Part shown: positions 25,823 to 33,612 of the stretch, piece by piece | How positions within the stretch are numbered: position 1 is the first letter of the stretch | How the letters are laid out: each line of letters opens with the position of its first letter | Virus record (IMG/VR): IMGVR_UViG_3300010157_000061 | Coordinates: 1-64,000 of that record | Direction: 5' to 3' (one strand) | Length of the DNA stretch: 64,000 bases | Source of the DNA: a virus | Translations under genes and position numbers: made by a program | The notes under the pieces: model-generated | Seen by the model: the letters and a program-made list of their open reading frames with translations, nothing else | The model's database searches: none | What the model was told of the DNA's origin: nothing

Positions 25823-28297
25823 TTGTTTAAAGATGCTAAGATCTCAGGATCTTACAATACATCAAGTAAATCTGACTTCGGTGATATAGATTTGATTGTA
25901 ACTTTAGAAGGAGGTCAAGATAAAAAACAACTAAAACAGGATCTAGCAGCATTCTTTGCTAAGTTTCCTGATAACCTTATCGTACCTTTTAGAAGTGATA
26001 AGTACAGAGGTAAGAAATCATTGAGTTCAGGTGAGTTAGTAACCGTATTATACCCTATCGAAGGTATGCCAGGTGAATATATCCAGATTGATAACATGGT
26101 TTCAACATCAGAACAAGAATCTGACTTCAAAAAAGCTTTCTTAGACTATCCAGCCGAGATACAAGGCTTATTACTAGGCCTAACCAAGGTAGTATTACTG
26201 GAAGAAGACCCACAGGCGGTGTTTAAAAGACTAGGTATTAAAGATGTACCGCCTCTAGAGAAGGGTCAGGAGTATGAATTCAATCTTTCTGGTGCAGCTC
26301 TAACATTACGCATAGTAGATCTTTCACCTGATTTTAAAGAAACAGGTAGAAAAGAGGTGTGGAAAACTACAGATTGGAATACAGTTAAGAAATTATACGA
26401 TGGCTATAGAATAGATGGTACTTTTGAAGAGTTATTACAGGATATTAAACGTAAATGTAAGAACGAAAGATCAAAAAACAGGATTAAAGGTATCTTCAAA
26501 TCTATGGTATCGATTAAGAGTGGAGAAGTAGGTACAGCCAAAGGAGCTGGTAAACAAAAAGCTTTAGATTCAGTAGATAACCTACTAGAATTTATGACTA
26601 ATCTAGGTAGGTTAATAGGAGAAGAGGTAGTAAATCAACCAGGAATTTGTTTTTACCCAGGTGGATTCAAACCCCCACACAAAGGACACTTCGAAGTAGC
26701 TAAGGATATGGCATCTCGTAACTATATCACCGCGGTATATGTTATAATTTCAAAGAAAGAGAGGGATGGTATAACGGCAGAACAGAGTCTAAAAGTATGG
26801 CAAACATATCTTAAAGCAGAACCTAACCCTAAAATCTCTGTTAGCATTGCTAAATCAGCATCTCCAATCAGAGATATCTTCGATTATATAGCCGAACACC
26901 CCGAACAATCACCAATCTACATAGTTGGAGGTAAGGATGAAGTAGATGATCAAAATTACTTTGCATCACTGAAGAAAGCCTTCGGAGATAAGATCAAACC
27001 AGTACCGATGGAAGAGAAGTTCGGTAGAATCTCAGCCTCTTATGTAAGAAGACTATTAAGAGCAGGAGATCTAGAAGGTTTTAAAGAAGCTCTACCAGAT
27101 GCAACCTTAAATAAAGGGTATGCAGGCGATATATTCAAGATGTTAGCCTCTACTATAACGCAGACTGCTATCAAAGAGGGATTAGAATTAGATTCAGAGC
27201 AAGAAGGTATAGTGGAAGACATCGAGAAGTTTGTTAGATGGTGTTCTCCCTTGCTAGATTTAAAGCAAATCCCGGAGATAGAGTATATTACAGATCCTGA
27301 TTTCCCTGGGGAGATGCACAGCTTTGGAGGTTATGACCCCACCCATAAAAAGATTGCAACAGTGATTGTAAATCGTAATCTAGCCGACATATTAAGAACA
27401 CTAGCACACGAATTAGTACACCACTGTCAAAATGAGAAATACGGTATAACAGCCGAAGATGGTAAGACGGGATCTGATGTTGAAAATGAAGCAAATGCAG
27501 TAGCAGGGCAGATAATGAGAGAGTACGGTAAAAGAAATCCAGATATCTACACACAGATCATGATAAATGAATCAGTTACACCTGATGAAATAGAGAAAGT
27601 GGATGCATTTGCAGATAACATTCTAGCACCGGTAGATGTAGACCTAACTTCCAAGCACGTATTAGATAGGTTAACAGGAAGAGAATCGGATGTTACGTAT
27701 CAGCAGTTGATTAAGTTTTTTGAAAATTTATCCAAAAAGAAAAAAGAGTTTCTTGAGTTCTTTAATAGGTATTCTGAAATTGTAGCTACAGATAGACAAA
27801 GTAAGCTAAATATACCTTTCCTAAATCTGACTCATAAAGCGATTGCTAAGACGATTATGAGAAAGCCTAACTTCCTAACCCATACACCTCAGTTAACATT
27901 CGAAGATAAAGCAGATGCTAAATGCCCACCTGCCACTCAGAGCATACCGCTTAATTTAAAGAATCGTCAAAGTGCTATTGAAAAAGAACACTACGGACCA
28001 CTAAATCCAAATGAACCAAATATTAAATTCTGGAAGCAAAAAGCAGATATGTGGCAATTGGATTCAATACAAGAAGCTAAGAAATCATTATGTGGTAATT
28101 GTGCAGCCTTCGATCAAACAACTAAGACATTGGACTGTATTGCAAAGGGTATTGGAAACGATGAAGGATCCGAAGATCCATTTGATGTAATTAAAGCAGG
28201 TCAATTAGGTTATTGTAGATTTTTAAAATTCAAATGTGCTTCAGCTAGAACCTGCGATGCTTGGGTTGTTGGAGGACCACTAACCGATAAGAAATAA
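25823..28297 (+). CDS. Four-domain fusion: nucleotidyltransferase, NMNAT-like, HExxH, Cys-rich
   Basis: 824 residues from a TTG start; the natural start is probably the ATG at 25730, behind an in-frame TAA. Domains in order: nucleotidyltransferase (residues 1-130, GSYNTSS and GDIDLIV); adenylyl/cytidylyltransferase of the NMNAT type (about 275-420, YPGGFKPPHKGH as the HxGH-like motif and RISASYVRRLL as the ISSTxxR-like motif); zinc metalloprotease-like segment (LAHELVHHCQN near 530 with a later ENEANAVA Glu); and a C-terminal part with CGNCAAFD and CASARTCDAW cysteines, a pattern I know from marine phages. NAD-related or nucleotidylation activity is inferred from motifs. Confidence 0.65.
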   Translation: MFKDAKISGSYNTSSKSDFGDIDLIVTLEGGQDKKQLKQDLAAFFAKFPDNLIVPFRSDKYRGKKSLSSGELVTVLYPIEGMPGEYIQIDNMVSTSEQESDFKKAFLDYPAEIQGLLLGLTKVVLLEEDPQAVFKRLGIKDVPPLEKGQEYEFNLSGAALTLRIVDLSPDFKETGRKEVWKTTDWNTVKKLYDGYRIDGTFEELLQDIKRKCKNERSKNRIKGIFKSMVSIKSGEVGTAKGAGKQKALDSVDNLLEFMTNLGRLIGEEVVNQPGICFYPGGFKPPHKGHFEVAKDMASRNYITAVYVIISKKERDGITAEQSLKVWQTYLKAEPNPKISVSIAKSASPIRDIFDYIAEHPEQSPIYIVGGKDEVDDQNYFASLKKAFGDKIKPVPMEEKFGRISASYVRRLLRAGDLEGFKEALPDATLNKGYAGDIFKMLASTITQTAIKEGLELDSEQEGIVEDIEKFVRWCSPLLDLKQIPEIEYITDPDFPGEMHSFGGYDPTHKKIATVIVNRNLADILRTLAHELVHHCQNEKYGITAEDGKTGSDVENEANAVAGQIMREYGKRNPDIYTQIMINESVTPDEIEKVDAFADNILAPVDVDLTSKHVLDRLTGRESDVTYQQLIKFFENLSKKKKEFLEFFNRYSEIVATDRQSKLNIPFLNLTHKAIAKTIMRKPNFLTHTPQLTFEDKADAKCPPATQSIPLNLKNRQSAIEKEHYGPLNPNEPNIKFWKQKADMWQLDSIQEAKKSLCGNCAAFDQTTKTLDCIAKGIGNDEGSEDPFDVIKAGQLGYCRFLKFKCASARTCDAWVVGGPLTDKK

Positions 28298-28932
28298 TGC
28301 AACTACTCCTAACAGCCAATCAATTCGATTCAAAACGTACCTGGGATAACCCAATCTGTAAGTATGATTCTCCGTATACAAACTGCTTAGATCTTTTTGA
28401 TGTAAATGGATACGATTTAACAGAATTAGAACAGGATTATGCCGAAGTTAATACTCCAGCAATAGATCATAGATATAAGAAAGCTATTAAAAGAGATTGG
28501 CTTAAATCTTCCAAGACTGAAATAGAGGGAGTACATATAAACCATGCACTGCTATTTGAACGTAAAGGATATTCAGGTCTAGCACTTAATCAATTAAAGA
28601 CTTGGAGTGAAGAATTACCGTTAGTACATAAACTACTAAAAGTACGTTCGAAATGGGGTATAGATCTATCAATAGACTATGTAGACAGACAGGGTAATGT
28701 GTTTGAGGTATTCCATTATGAATGGGATGATTTTAATTTCGAAGCTGTACTGGCTATGAAAGATAGGATTGAAAATCTAGCTCTAACCACCGACTGGGAA
28801 GATGCTGCAAAACGTTTACTCCAAAGGAAAGATGAGTGGTCATCACTATCTTTTTTCGAACAGAGTGATTGGAAGTGTCGATTTTACGGAATAGATTCAG
28901 AGAAGTTTAAGGTAATAATCTGGAATGATTAA
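28297..28932 (+). CDS. Hypothetical protein
   Basis: 211 residues sharing a TAATG overlap with the multidomain gene before it. It is rich in Trp, Tyr and acidic residues (HYEWDDFNFEAVLAMKDRI, DEWSSLSFFEQSDWKCRFYG). No catalytic motif is recognised. The ERKGYSGLALNQLKTWSEEL helix is a clear amphipathic stretch. The tight coupling suggests it works with the upstream fusion protein, although nothing else shows this. Confidence 0.55.
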   Translation: MQLLLTANQFDSKRTWDNPICKYDSPYTNCLDLFDVNGYDLTELEQDYAEVNTPAIDHRYKKAIKRDWLKSSKTEIEGVHINHALLFERKGYSGLALNQLKTWSEELPLVHKLLKVRSKWGIDLSIDYVDRQGNVFEVFHYEWDDFNFEAVLAMKDRIENLALTTDWEDAAKRLLQRKDEWSSLSFFEQSDWKCRFYGIDSEKFKVIIWND

Positions 28933-28958
28933 ATTAATATTATAAAATAAAAATCGTT

Positions 28959-29519
28959 ATGTTAAAGAAAGAATTCAACCATCGAGACGTTCAAAGAGCA
29001 AGAAACCTTATAACAGGTCAGGTAGATGCAGCCACTAGTCTACAATCAGGCTATGAAAGAGGTAGGGTTGAACACAAAGAAGGTGATATTTGGGAGGAGA
29101 GTGGTAGGAAATGGACTATTAAGAATGGAATAAGACAAACTGTTACGAAGTTTGATAGTCTAAAACAGTTAACCGTTTTACCTTTGAGTTGTCCGAAGTG
29201 TAGCAAGCCGATGAAGGTGAATAACCTTAATAAAAAGATGTACTCTATACATAATACCTGTTTTGACTGTGTGATTGAAATGGAATCTCAACTAAAAGCT
29301 ACCGGTAGATACCAGGAGTACGAAAGGAGGATGTTAAATGGAAACAAGAACGGTATATTAGAAGACCTAGAACGTGCTCTAGATGCATGGCTAGTCAATA
29401 CCGATACGTTTATGTCCGAAGATGGTGTAGCGGAAGACTGGAGTAAAGTCAAAGTAAGCCCCGAAGACTATGAAGGGTTGAGAGGGGAAATAAAAAAGGC
29501 TAAAGAGCAGGAAATTTAA
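28959..29519 (+). CDS. Zinc-ribbon protein
   Basis: 186 residues with one treble-clef or ribbon-type zinc site: CPKCSK near residue 77 paired with NTCFDCVIEMESQ near residue 100. The N-terminal 60 residues are charged and helical. The C-terminal part (ILEDLERALDAWLVNTDTF) is a helix followed by an acidic tail. Zinc sites of this type commonly bind nucleic acid or protein. The leader is AT-rich (attaatattataaaataaaaatcgtt). Confidence 0.6.
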   Translation: MLKKEFNHRDVQRARNLITGQVDAATSLQSGYERGRVEHKEGDIWEESGRKWTIKNGIRQTVTKFDSLKQLTVLPLSCPKCSKPMKVNNLNKKMYSIHNTCFDCVIEMESQLKATGRYQEYERRMLNGNKNGILEDLERALDAWLVNTDTFMSEDGVAEDWSKVKVSPEDYEGLRGEIKKAKEQEI

Positions 29520-29520
29520 C

Positions 29521-29529
29521 TATTTATTA
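29521..29529 (+). promoter_or_regulatory. TATTTATTA late-promoter-like motif
   Basis: It lies 19 bases before the ATG at 29549, directly behind the stop of the zinc-ribbon gene. Confidence 0.45.
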
Positions 29530-29548
29530 TTAAAATACGTAACTACAC

Positions 29549-30172
29549 ATGCCATACACACATAAGAAAGTAGGTGACAAGTATGTCGTCTATAAAGCAG
29601 GTAAGAAAGTAGGTTCTACAGCAGGAACAAAGACGGCTCTCGACAAGTATCTAGCCGCTCTACACATTGCAGACAAGAAATCTCCAAAGAAAAAGACACT
29701 AAAAGAATCAGTTAAGGGTACCCACCCCGTAGATACATTAGAATTTTGGGTTGTAACTAAACCTCAGACTCATGAAGATACTCTAGATAACATTTTAATG
29801 CCATGTGACCCATTTCAGTTTGCTGATATGTGCCGTTCAGGTCTAGCACCAGATCAAGTACATGGATTTTACACCGAAGAAGATGAAGCACAGGCACAAG
29901 CCCAGAAACTATTAACAGATAAGTATTCAATAGCTAAAGCTTTAGAAGAAAAAAAGGAAGAAGTATCGGGTAAACTACAAAAGACTATCGATAAGCTTCA
30001 AAAGAAGGCTGAAGAGCATATGAGGATGGTTAAAAAAGATCCTACACAAGCGGATCATCATCACGATGAAGCAGAAAAAATAATGGCACGTATCAAAGAA
30101 CTACGTGGTAAACATAAAATGGTTGAATCATCTAAAAAACAATTAAAACCTCTAGAAGAGAAAGACAAATAA
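29549..30172 (+). CDS. Hypothetical basic/charged protein
   Basis: 207 residues. The N-terminal 40 residues (GDKYVVYKAGKKVGSTAGTK, then a Lys/Ala helix) form a small basic motif I have seen in many T4-like phages. After a linker with TLKES there is a conserved-looking middle (EFWVVTKPQTHEDTLDNILM) and a long charged helix (KLQKTIDKLQKKAEEHMRM) with His-rich DHHHDEAE. No enzyme signature. The basic start could bind DNA, which would suit a protein packaged in the head. Confidence 0.55.
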   Translation: MPYTHKKVGDKYVVYKAGKKVGSTAGTKTALDKYLAALHIADKKSPKKKTLKESVKGTHPVDTLEFWVVTKPQTHEDTLDNILMPCDPFQFADMCRSGLAPDQVHGFYTEEDEAQAQAQKLLTDKYSIAKALEEKKEEVSGKLQKTIDKLQKKAEEHMRMVKKDPTQADHHHDEAEKIMARIKELRGKHKMVESSKKQLKPLEEKDK

Positions 30173-30173
30173 T

Positions 30174-30536
30174 ATGGAACAATACGCACAATTCATCTCT
30201 ATGCTATTTGCATCGAGAACACAAGCACACATCTTTCATCTACAGACAGATTCTTTTGCAGCCCATAAAGCTTTACAGGAATACTACGAAGAAATCGTAG
30301 AAATTGCAGATGGTTTAGTAGAATCTTATCAAGGTCGATACGGTATCTTAAGAGGTTATCAAGGCCAGGCTTCTTTTAAAGAAGACAACCAACCCCTTAC
30401 CTACTTCGAAGCATTAGATAAGTATGTAGAGACTACAAGACACGAATTACCTAAGGACAGCTACATTCAAAACGAGGTAGATACTCTAGTAGCTCTAATC
30501 GAATCAACCAAATACAAACTAAGATTCTTACATTAA
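30174..30536 (+). CDS. DUF5856-type helical bundle protein
   Basis: 120 residues, all-helical. ISMLFASRTQAHIFHLQTDS, then HKALQEYYEEIVEIADGLVE and EVDTLVALIESTKYKLRFL, follow the pattern I associate with the DUF5856 family of marine phages, thought to have a Dps/ferritin-like bundle. The spaced His and Glu residues (HIFHLQTD, YYEEIVE) could form a metal site. The family name is from memory and unchecked. It starts one base after the previous stop. Confidence 0.6.
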   Translation: MEQYAQFISMLFASRTQAHIFHLQTDSFAAHKALQEYYEEIVEIADGLVESYQGRYGILRGYQGQASFKEDNQPLTYFEALDKYVETTRHELPKDSYIQNEVDTLVALIESTKYKLRFLH

Positions 30537-30537
30537 T

Positions 30538-31101
30538 ATGTTAGACGAAAAGAAAGGTACATGCTGCCATAAATGCGGGCACGTTCACGTAAAAGGAACA
30601 TCATGCCCTACTCCCTTTTTAAAAGGAGAGAGAAGCTGTGCGAGAAGAACTAATGAAGTAGAGACAACAGACGAAGGGCTGTGGGCAAATATTAATGCTA
30701 AAAGAGCTCGTGGTGAAAAAGGTGCACGCAAAGGTTCGGAAGCTTACAAAGCAGCTGTTGCTGCTGGAAATAAACTAAACGAACTAGACGAGACGGATAG
30801 TTACTGTCCAACCTGTCTAAAAGAGTACCTAATAGAGCATAGAGATAAGATAGAAGAAGCAGAATATAGAGGACGTAAGGTACAGTTAGGCAAGCCTTTT
30901 TACACCCCTGGTGGACCCAAGAAAAGATCAGTATACGTTAAGAATGTAAAAGGAAATGTTGTTAAGGTTAACTTCGGAGACCCGAACATGAAGATAAAGA
31001 AAAGCATTCCTGCACGAAGAAAAAGTTATAGAGCAAGACATCATTGTCAATCACCAGGACCACGTTGGAAAGCAAACTACTGGTCATGTAGAGCATGGTA
31101 A
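30538..31101 (+). CDS. Double zinc-ribbon protein
   Basis: 187 residues with three cysteine-bearing parts. CCHKCGHVHVKGTSC at residues 5-19 and YCPTCLKEYLIEH near residue 98 are zinc-ribbon halves. The C-terminal part (GRKVQLGKPFYTPGGPKKRS to HHCQSPGPRWKANYWSC) is a basic domain I recognise from marine T4-like phages, where it occurs on its own or fused. A nucleic-acid-binding role fits the many Lys/Arg residues. The gene ends one base before the first of the MIKL genes. Confidence 0.6.
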   Translation: MLDEKKGTCCHKCGHVHVKGTSCPTPFLKGERSCARRTNEVETTDEGLWANINAKRARGEKGARKGSEAYKAAVAAGNKLNELDETDSYCPTCLKEYLIEHRDKIEEAEYRGRKVQLGKPFYTPGGPKKRSVYVKNVKGNVVKVNFGDPNMKIKKSIPARRKSYRARHHCQSPGPRWKANYWSCRAW

Positions 31102-31102
31102 A

Positions 31103-31564
31103 ATGATTAAACTGACCAGTCTACTAAGAGAGATCTTAAACAAACCACTACCCTGGCAATTCAAAGGTGAGTTAGGCAGTGGTAAGGTCGTGTATAAATT
31201 TGAAGCAAAGACCGAAGATAAGACTCAAGAGTATATAGTGTACTTTGGGAAAGAAGGTGAAGGTATATACAATGTATCCTACATGGCTACAGGACATACC
31301 CCTCAGCAACTAACCGGCCAAGGTGCTTCTATCCAAGTACTGTCAACGGTAACCGATATTATAAAAGACTTCATAAGTAAATTCGGTGATAGAGTCGATA
31401 AACTAGTCATAGATGCTGCTAAGACAGAACAGGAAAGAGAGGCTGGAGTAGAAGATTCTAAACGATTCAGAGTCTATACAGCTATGATCGAAAGATTAGT
31501 TAATCCTAAAGAGTATAGTGTTGCAGTGACTGGAGATAATCAAATAACAATAACCAAGAAATAA
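31103..31564 (+). CDS. MIKL-type small protein 1
   Basis: 153 residues. MIKLTSLLREILNKP carries the shared N-terminal peptide with an LRE step at residues 8-10. The rest is an alpha/beta domain (TQEYIVYFGKEGEGIYNVSY, IIKDFISKFGDRVDKLVIDA) ending in a KEYSVAVTGDNQITITKK hairpin. No known family. Overlap with the next MIKL gene at TAATG indicates co-translation. The peptide suggests transport into the prohead, by analogy with T4 internal proteins. Confidence 0.6.
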   Translation: MIKLTSLLREILNKPLPWQFKGELGSGKVVYKFEAKTEDKTQEYIVYFGKEGEGIYNVSYMATGHTPQQLTGQGASIQVLSTVTDIIKDFISKFGDRVDKLVIDAAKTEQEREAGVEDSKRFRVYTAMIERLVNPKEYSVAVTGDNQITITKK

Positions 31565-31890
31565 TGATTAAGCTAACCGATATACTAAACGAAGCAAAGA
31601 AACAAGACGATAATTTTGAAGACTTTGCTGAAACAAGAGGCAAGGGTGCAGAGAAGATAGCAGATACTGCTAAAGAGAAAGGTGGTCTTTCTATGCTAAC
31701 CTACAACCACTTTAAAGTTAAGCTACCTTACTATAAGAAAGCATCTGAAGGTAAGTTTGATATGGAGAAAGCCAAGAAAGAATACGAACAGGTATACAAG
31801 AGTATATCTTTAACTATGACTCAGATAGAGTTTCAAAAAGCAGTAGGTAGACTAGAAGTACTTGGAGAACTTATAATTAGAGACAAGTGA
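31564..31890 (+). CDS. MIKL-type small protein 2
   Basis: 108 residues. MIKLTDILNEAKK is the clearest LxE example in the set (LNE, then Ala), close in form to the T4 internal-protein leader as I recall it. The remainder is charged and helical (AETRGKGAEKIADTAKEKGG, YNHFKVKLPYYKKA). Its stop overlaps the GTG start of the next gene. No enzyme motif is seen. Confidence 0.6.
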   Translation: MIKLTDILNEAKKQDDNFEDFAETRGKGAEKIADTAKEKGGLSMLTYNHFKVKLPYYKKASEGKFDMEKAKKEYEQVYKSISLTMTQIEFQKAVGRLEVLGELIIRDK

Positions 31891-32252
31891 TTAAGTTAGT
31901 AAACATACTAAAAGATTTACTCGAAGAGAAGAAAGCAGATCGCTGTCTACGTATAGCACGTCAGAAGTACGACAAACCCTCTGCATATAGATCAGGAGCG
32001 ATAGTGAGATGTCGTAGAGGAGAGATATGGAAGGATTTAAAGGAAGATGAATCATTACACAAATGGTTTTCAAGAAAAGGTGGAACCGGTAAAGCAAAGG
32101 GTTGGGTGGATTGTAATACATGTAGGAATGGTAAATGTAAATCTTGCGGTAGAGAAAAAGGAGAGAAACGAGCTGAATATCCTTCCTGCCGACCTACACC
32201 TACTCAATGTAAACAACCAGGTAAAGGTAAAGACTGGGGTAAAACAAAATGA
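31887..32252 (+). CDS. MIKL-type small Cys-rich protein 3
   Basis: 121 residues from a GTG that gives the same MIKL start as its neighbours, which supports this start. MIKLVNILKDLLEE is followed by a basic domain: DRCLRIARQKYDKPSAYRSG, then KWFSRKGGTGKAKGWVDC, CKSCGRE and YPSCRPTPTQC. The second half matches a small Cys/Lys domain common in T4-like and other large phages (I believe DUF5872, unchecked). At least six cysteines suggest zinc binding and a nucleic-acid partner. Confidence 0.65.
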   Translation: MIKLVNILKDLLEEKKADRCLRIARQKYDKPSAYRSGAIVRCRRGEIWKDLKEDESLHKWFSRKGGTGKAKGWVDCNTCRNGKCKSCGREKGEKRAEYPSCRPTPTQCKQPGKGKDWGKTK

Positions 32253-32440
32253 TAAAATTACTAGACATACTAAAAGAAATAGAAGAAGGTATTGATGATC
32301 CTGTCAAATCAGGCATCTTAAAGAAGAGATTAGGTAAGTTATCTTGTAGTAGAGTCAGGTCAGCTAAAGCGGGTTTAAAAGATAAAGGAACACATTATGC
32401 TAAAGCTTTACAAAGATATCTAAACTACCACTGCCAATAA
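32249..32440 (+). CDS. MIKL-type small protein 4
   Basis: 63 residues, overlapping the previous gene at ATGA. After MIKLLDILKEIEEG (LKE step) there is only a short basic helical domain (VKSGILKKRLGKLSCSRVRS). If the leader is removed after Glu10, 53 strongly basic residues remain, the kind of small DNA-binding internal protein known in T4 heads. Confidence 0.6.
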   Translation: MIKLLDILKEIEEGIDDPVKSGILKKRLGKLSCSRVRSAKAGLKDKGTHYAKALQRYLNYHCQ

Positions 32441-32441
32441 C

Positions 32442-32450
32442 TATTTATTA
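32442..32450 (+). promoter_or_regulatory. TATTTATTA motif two bases before ATG
   Basis: The motif ends two bases from the start at 32453. The same two-base spacing recurs at 37787 and 44953. Confidence 0.4.
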
Positions 32451-32452
32451 AT

Positions 32453-32788
32453 ATGATAAAACTAGTAGACTTATTTAACGAAAGTAAAAACACCAATCTC
32501 TATGAACTAATAGGGAAATTGACTGCTAATACTACCAAGAGAACTTTAGGAGATATATTATCAGATATGAGAGCGATTATAGGAGTGACTATTGTTAGAG
32601 GAGAAGGTCATAGCAGTGACGTACCAACTAATAACCCTTCTTATACAGAAGAAATTAAGCTCAAAATAGACCCTTACCCATTTGCTTCTTTTGGTAAAGA
32701 TCAGGTAAGAGATATTATCAGTCAAATCAAACATATCGACGGTGTAACAACCTTTATACCAAATACAAACGCACGTAAAATCTCATAA
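32453..32788 (+). CDS. MIKL-type small protein 5
   Basis: 111 residues. MIKLVDLFNESKN has FNE in place of LxE. The body reads as an alpha/beta fold (TLGDILSDMRAIIGVTIVRG, EIKLKIDPYPF, VRDIISQIKHIDGVTTF), similar in rhythm to a ferredoxin-like fold. No family is recognised. It has its own promoter-like motif, unlike the four coupled genes before it. Confidence 0.6.
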   Translation: MIKLVDLFNESKNTNLYELIGKLTANTTKRTLGDILSDMRAIIGVTIVRGEGHSSDVPTNNPSYTEEIKLKIDPYPFASFGKDQVRDIISQIKHIDGVTTFIPNTNARKIS

Positions 32789-32803
32789 ATATTAACACAG
32801 ACC

Positions 32804-33097
32804 ATGATACAAAAGATAAGAGTTAACTTAAAAGAATGTGATGGATGCGATAGAGCAGCTCAAGATAGTCAAGACTGGACCAATGGTCACGACCATGAAG
32901 GAAGTATGGCTAAAGGTGAATTAAAGGATTTAATCCTAAACGCAGTATCTATTTATAAAATGCTAGGTACTAATGATCAACTTCCAGGTTGTACATCTGC
33001 CTATATCTCCTTAGCTTCAGATTATATACACTCAGTAAAAGAGTCTCTAAGCGGACAATTAGACCAAGTATTACCTGAAGAATTAACAGCAGAATAA
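32804..33097 (+). CDS. Hypothetical small protein
   Basis: 97 residues. The start MIQKIRVNLKECDGC carries a CDGC pair and an LKE step, so it may be a distant member of the leader-bearing set. The middle (DWTNGHDHEGSMAKGELKDL) has clustered His and Asp that could bind metal. The C-terminal half is a helical bundle (YISLASDYIHSVKESLSGQL). It is flanked closely by MIKL-type genes. Confidence 0.5.
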   Translation: MIQKIRVNLKECDGCDRAAQDSQDWTNGHDHEGSMAKGELKDLILNAVSIYKMLGTNDQLPGCTSAYISLASDYIHSVKESLSGQLDQVLPEELTAE

Positions 33098-33099
33098 TT

Positions 33100-33612
33100 A
33101 TGAAGCCAAATAAAATATTAAAATACCTCATCGAACAAGAAGTACGTAAGTACCTAAAAGAAGAGGAAGAGGCACCGGGCAAGATTGCACCGGTTCGTTC
33201 TTTTGAAGAAGATCCGATTAATTTTATTCTAGCTAAATATCCTTCTCTAGCACAAACACTTATCTACTTATTAACTGATGCGTATAAAGACTACGTTACA
33301 GGAATTTACATCGTAGCACCTAAACCAACTACGTTTAAAATCGTACTACATAATGGACAATTCTTTTACCTAGCTTTTCTAGGCAGAGCCTATGAAGCTA
33401 AGGTATTAGGTAAGAGATACTACCTACTAACAGTAGGAGAGAAACAGAGAGCAGTCCTAGCTATAGCAGGATTATTAGAACTAGGTGCACCTATCAATAC
33501 AAAAGGTCCTGAACAGGAGACACCAACAGAAGATACCGCAACCGCACCGCCACCAGCCGACCAAGAAGAAATACCGGCAAGTCAAAAAGAAGAAGAAAAA
33601 ACAGAATCTTAA
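33100..33612 (+). CDS. Hypothetical protein with acidic leader helix
   Basis: 170 residues. The N-terminus NKILKYLIEQEVRKYLKEEE is an amphipathic helix with LIE and LKE steps, comparable to but distinct from the MIKL peptide. Residues 45-130 form an alpha/beta core (YKDYVTGIYIVAPKPTTFKI, HNGQFFYLAFLGRAYEAK), and the last 40 residues are a Pro/Glu/Thr-rich tail that is probably disordered. It is followed immediately by the nuclease-like MIKL gene. Confidence 0.5.
   Translation: MKPNKILKYLIEQEVRKYLKEEEEAPGKIAPVRSFEEDPINFILAKYPSLAQTLIYLLTDAYKDYVTGIYIVAPKPTTFKIVLHNGQFFYLAFLGRAYEAKVLGKRYYLLTVGEKQRAVLAIAGLLELGAPINTKGPEQETPTEDTATAPPPADQEEIPASQKEEEKTES

Noticed and set aside
32047-32295. 82-codon + frame overlapping the 31887 and 32249 genes
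   Set aside because: The other frame gives MIKL-type starts and a known Cys-rich domain; this one is a shadow.
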